This document shows, one piece after another, positions 63,087-64,000 of a DNA stretch of 64,000 nucleotides (position 1 is its first letter; every line of letters starts with the position of its first letter). The notes beneath the pieces are model-generated. The model saw only the letters and a program-made list of their open reading frames with translations. It made no database searches and was not told the origin of the DNA. Both the position numbers and the translations under genes were made by a program. The stretch covers positions 372,001-436,000 of the forward strand of contig NZ_LGUI01000002.1 in the NCBI RefSeq assembly GCF_002891295.1, given 5' to 3'. The DNA comes from Streptomyces eurocidicus. GTDB lineage: Bacteria > Actinomycetota > Actinomycetes > Streptomycetales > Streptomycetaceae.

Positions 63087-63156
63087 AGCTGGTCATCACC
63101 CATCTGTTGCGTTTTCCGGCGCGAAATGTGCGGTGCTTGTGCGGTGCTTTTCGGAT

Positions 63157-63182
63157 GGGGACACCCGGGGGTTCGGTGCCCC
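63157..63182. terminator. Hairpin between the two encapsulin genes
   Basis: GGGGACACC can pair with GGTGCCCC with one bulged base, 5 bases past the stop of copy 2. It could reduce readthrough from copy 2 into copy 1, setting the shell ratio. Confidence 0.4.
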
Positions 63183-63187
63183 ATGGG

Positions 63188-64000
63188 TCAGTGCCCGACC
63201 TCGACGTTCTCGAGAATTCCCAGCGCGTCGGGGACCAGGACGGCCGCGGAGTAGTAGGCGCTCACGAGATAGGAGATGATGGCCTGCTCACTGATTCCCA
63301 TGAACCGTACGGAAAGCCCGGGACGGTACTCGTCGGGAATTCCCGTACGGTGCAGGCCGACCACTCCCTGCGCGTCCTCTCCCGTCCGCATCACCATGAT
63401 GGAGCTGACGCCGTTGTCGGTGACCGGGATCTTGTTGCAGGGGAAGATGGGCACGCCTCGCCAGGCGGGCACGGAATGGCCGCCGATCTGCGCGGGGTCG
63501 GGATAGATGCCCCGGCTGTTGAACTCACGGGCGATCGCCGCGATCGCGCGGGGATGCGCCAGCAGGAAGCCGGGGTCCTTCCACACGGTGGCCAGCAGCT
63601 CGTCGAGGTCGTCGGGGGTGGGCGGGCCCGAGCGGGTGTGGATGCGCTGCTTGAGGTCGGCGTTGTGGAGCAGGCCGAACTCGCGGTTGTTCACCAGGTC
63701 GTGCTCCTGGCGCTCGCGGAGCGCCTCGATCGTCAGCCGGAGTTGCTGCTCGACCTGGTTCATCGGCTCGTTGTAGAGATCGGCCACGCGGGTGTGCACC
63801 CGCAGCACCGTCTGCGCCACGCTCAGCCCGAACTCGCGGGGCGCGAGCTCGTAGTCGGCGAAGACGCCGGGCAGGGACGGCTCTCCGGCGTGGCCGGAGG
63901 CGACGTCGATGGCGGCTTCCCCGTATTCGTTCTGCGGGCGGGCCGTGGTGGTACGGAACGCCGCCACATGGGAGCGCAGCCCCTCCGAACGCTCCAGGAG
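63188..64000 (-). CDS. Family 2B encapsulin shell protein (EshA-like), copy 2, 5' end outside
   Basis: The frame is open to the last base, so only about 270 C-terminal residues are seen; the first is Leu in [15 protein letters not shown], which matches [16 protein letters not shown] of copy 1. The rest is roughly 80% identical by eye: [65 protein letters not shown] (cited in part) and [30 protein letters not shown]. Differences concentrate around VWKDPGFLL and the Ser/Thr-rich segment before [10 protein letters not shown]. Promoter and any cargo gene would be beyond the window. Confidence 0.93.
   Translation of the reverse strand, partial: LLERSEGLRSHVAAFRTTTARPQNEYGEAAIDVASGHAGEPSLPGVFADYELAPREFGLSVAQTVLRVHTRVADLYNEPMNQVEQQLRLTIEALRERQEHDLVNNREFGLLHNADLKQRIHTRSGPPTPDDLDELLATVWKDPGFLLAHPRAIAAIAREFNSRGIYPDPAQIGGHSVPAWRGVPIFPCNKIPVTDNGVSSIMVMRTGEDAQGVVGLHRTGIPDEYRPGLSVRFMGISEQAIISYLVSAYYSAAVLVPDALGILENVEVGH

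Noticed and set aside
1..64000. tRNA or rRNA genes, CRISPR arrays, insertion sequences, prophage or att sites
   Set aside because: No cloverleaf, rRNA, spaced-repeat, transposase or integrase signal was seen on either strand; the 29388-34710 block between steroid genes has no flanking repeats that I can find.

Overview
The window looks like a chromosomal segment of a Streptomyces or very close relative. G+C is very high throughout, GTG and TTG starts are common, most operon joints are 1-4 base overlaps (GTGA, ATGA, TGATG), and TTA leucine codons are nearly absent. I count 58 protein genes, two of them cut by the window edges and two apparently frameshifted. I see no tRNA, rRNA, CRISPR array, insertion sequence or phage gene. 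No gene-free stretch exceeds 300 bases; the longest are about 1232-1505, 20931-21183 and 2073-2312.

Layout. 1-4092: end of a FhuF-type 2Fe-2S protein, a PAS/LuxR regulator, small stress-type genes (dodecin, SRPBCC) and a universal stress protein. 4089-8462: ergothioneine genes egtA-egtB-egtC-egtD, joined by overlaps and running directly into the universal stress gene. 8632-11474: a P450 with a TTA codon, a DUF4239 membrane protein and a frameshifted proline-rich secreted protein. 11651-14979: an AidB-like dehydrogenase plus crotonase pair, divergent from a PaaX-type regulator. 14990-20930: DUF4865 protein, cupin, GH18 protein, a response regulator / histidine kinase / lipoprotein operon, and a NodB deacetylase. 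21184-23534: MarR regulator and FUSC membrane protein.

23556-40017 holds the best-defined pathway: a KstR2-type regulon for the last two steroid rings (HIP, ring C/D catabolism). It contains fadE31 and a partner fadE, a crotonase, ipdF, kstR2, fadA6, ipdC, ipdB, ipdA, echA20 and two SDR genes, in an order like that of Mycobacterium tuberculosis. It is split by about 5.3 kb of unrelated genes, including a single polypeptide that joins an alpha/beta hydrolase to an ABC ATPase. Three similar palindromes sit in front of the divergent operons and in front of the FUSC gene. The first-step CoA ligase fadD3, fadE30 and all ring A/B genes are not in the window.

40127-51062 is a sugar locus that fits high-mannose N-glycan use: GH38 alpha-mannosidase, Tat-exported GH85 endo-beta-N-acetylglucosaminidase, a GH5-like (possible beta-mannosidase) enzyme, an ABC importer and a LacI regulator with an obvious operator. 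51273-54660 is a quinone-reductase / paired acyl-CoA dehydrogenase operon. 54682-61229 has an EamA exporter, the lysX fusion (lysyl-phosphatidylglycerol synthase plus lysyl-tRNA synthetase) and a KimA-like APC permease. 61415-64000 has a tiny membrane protein and two tandem family 2B (EshA-like) encapsulin shell genes; the second runs off the end.
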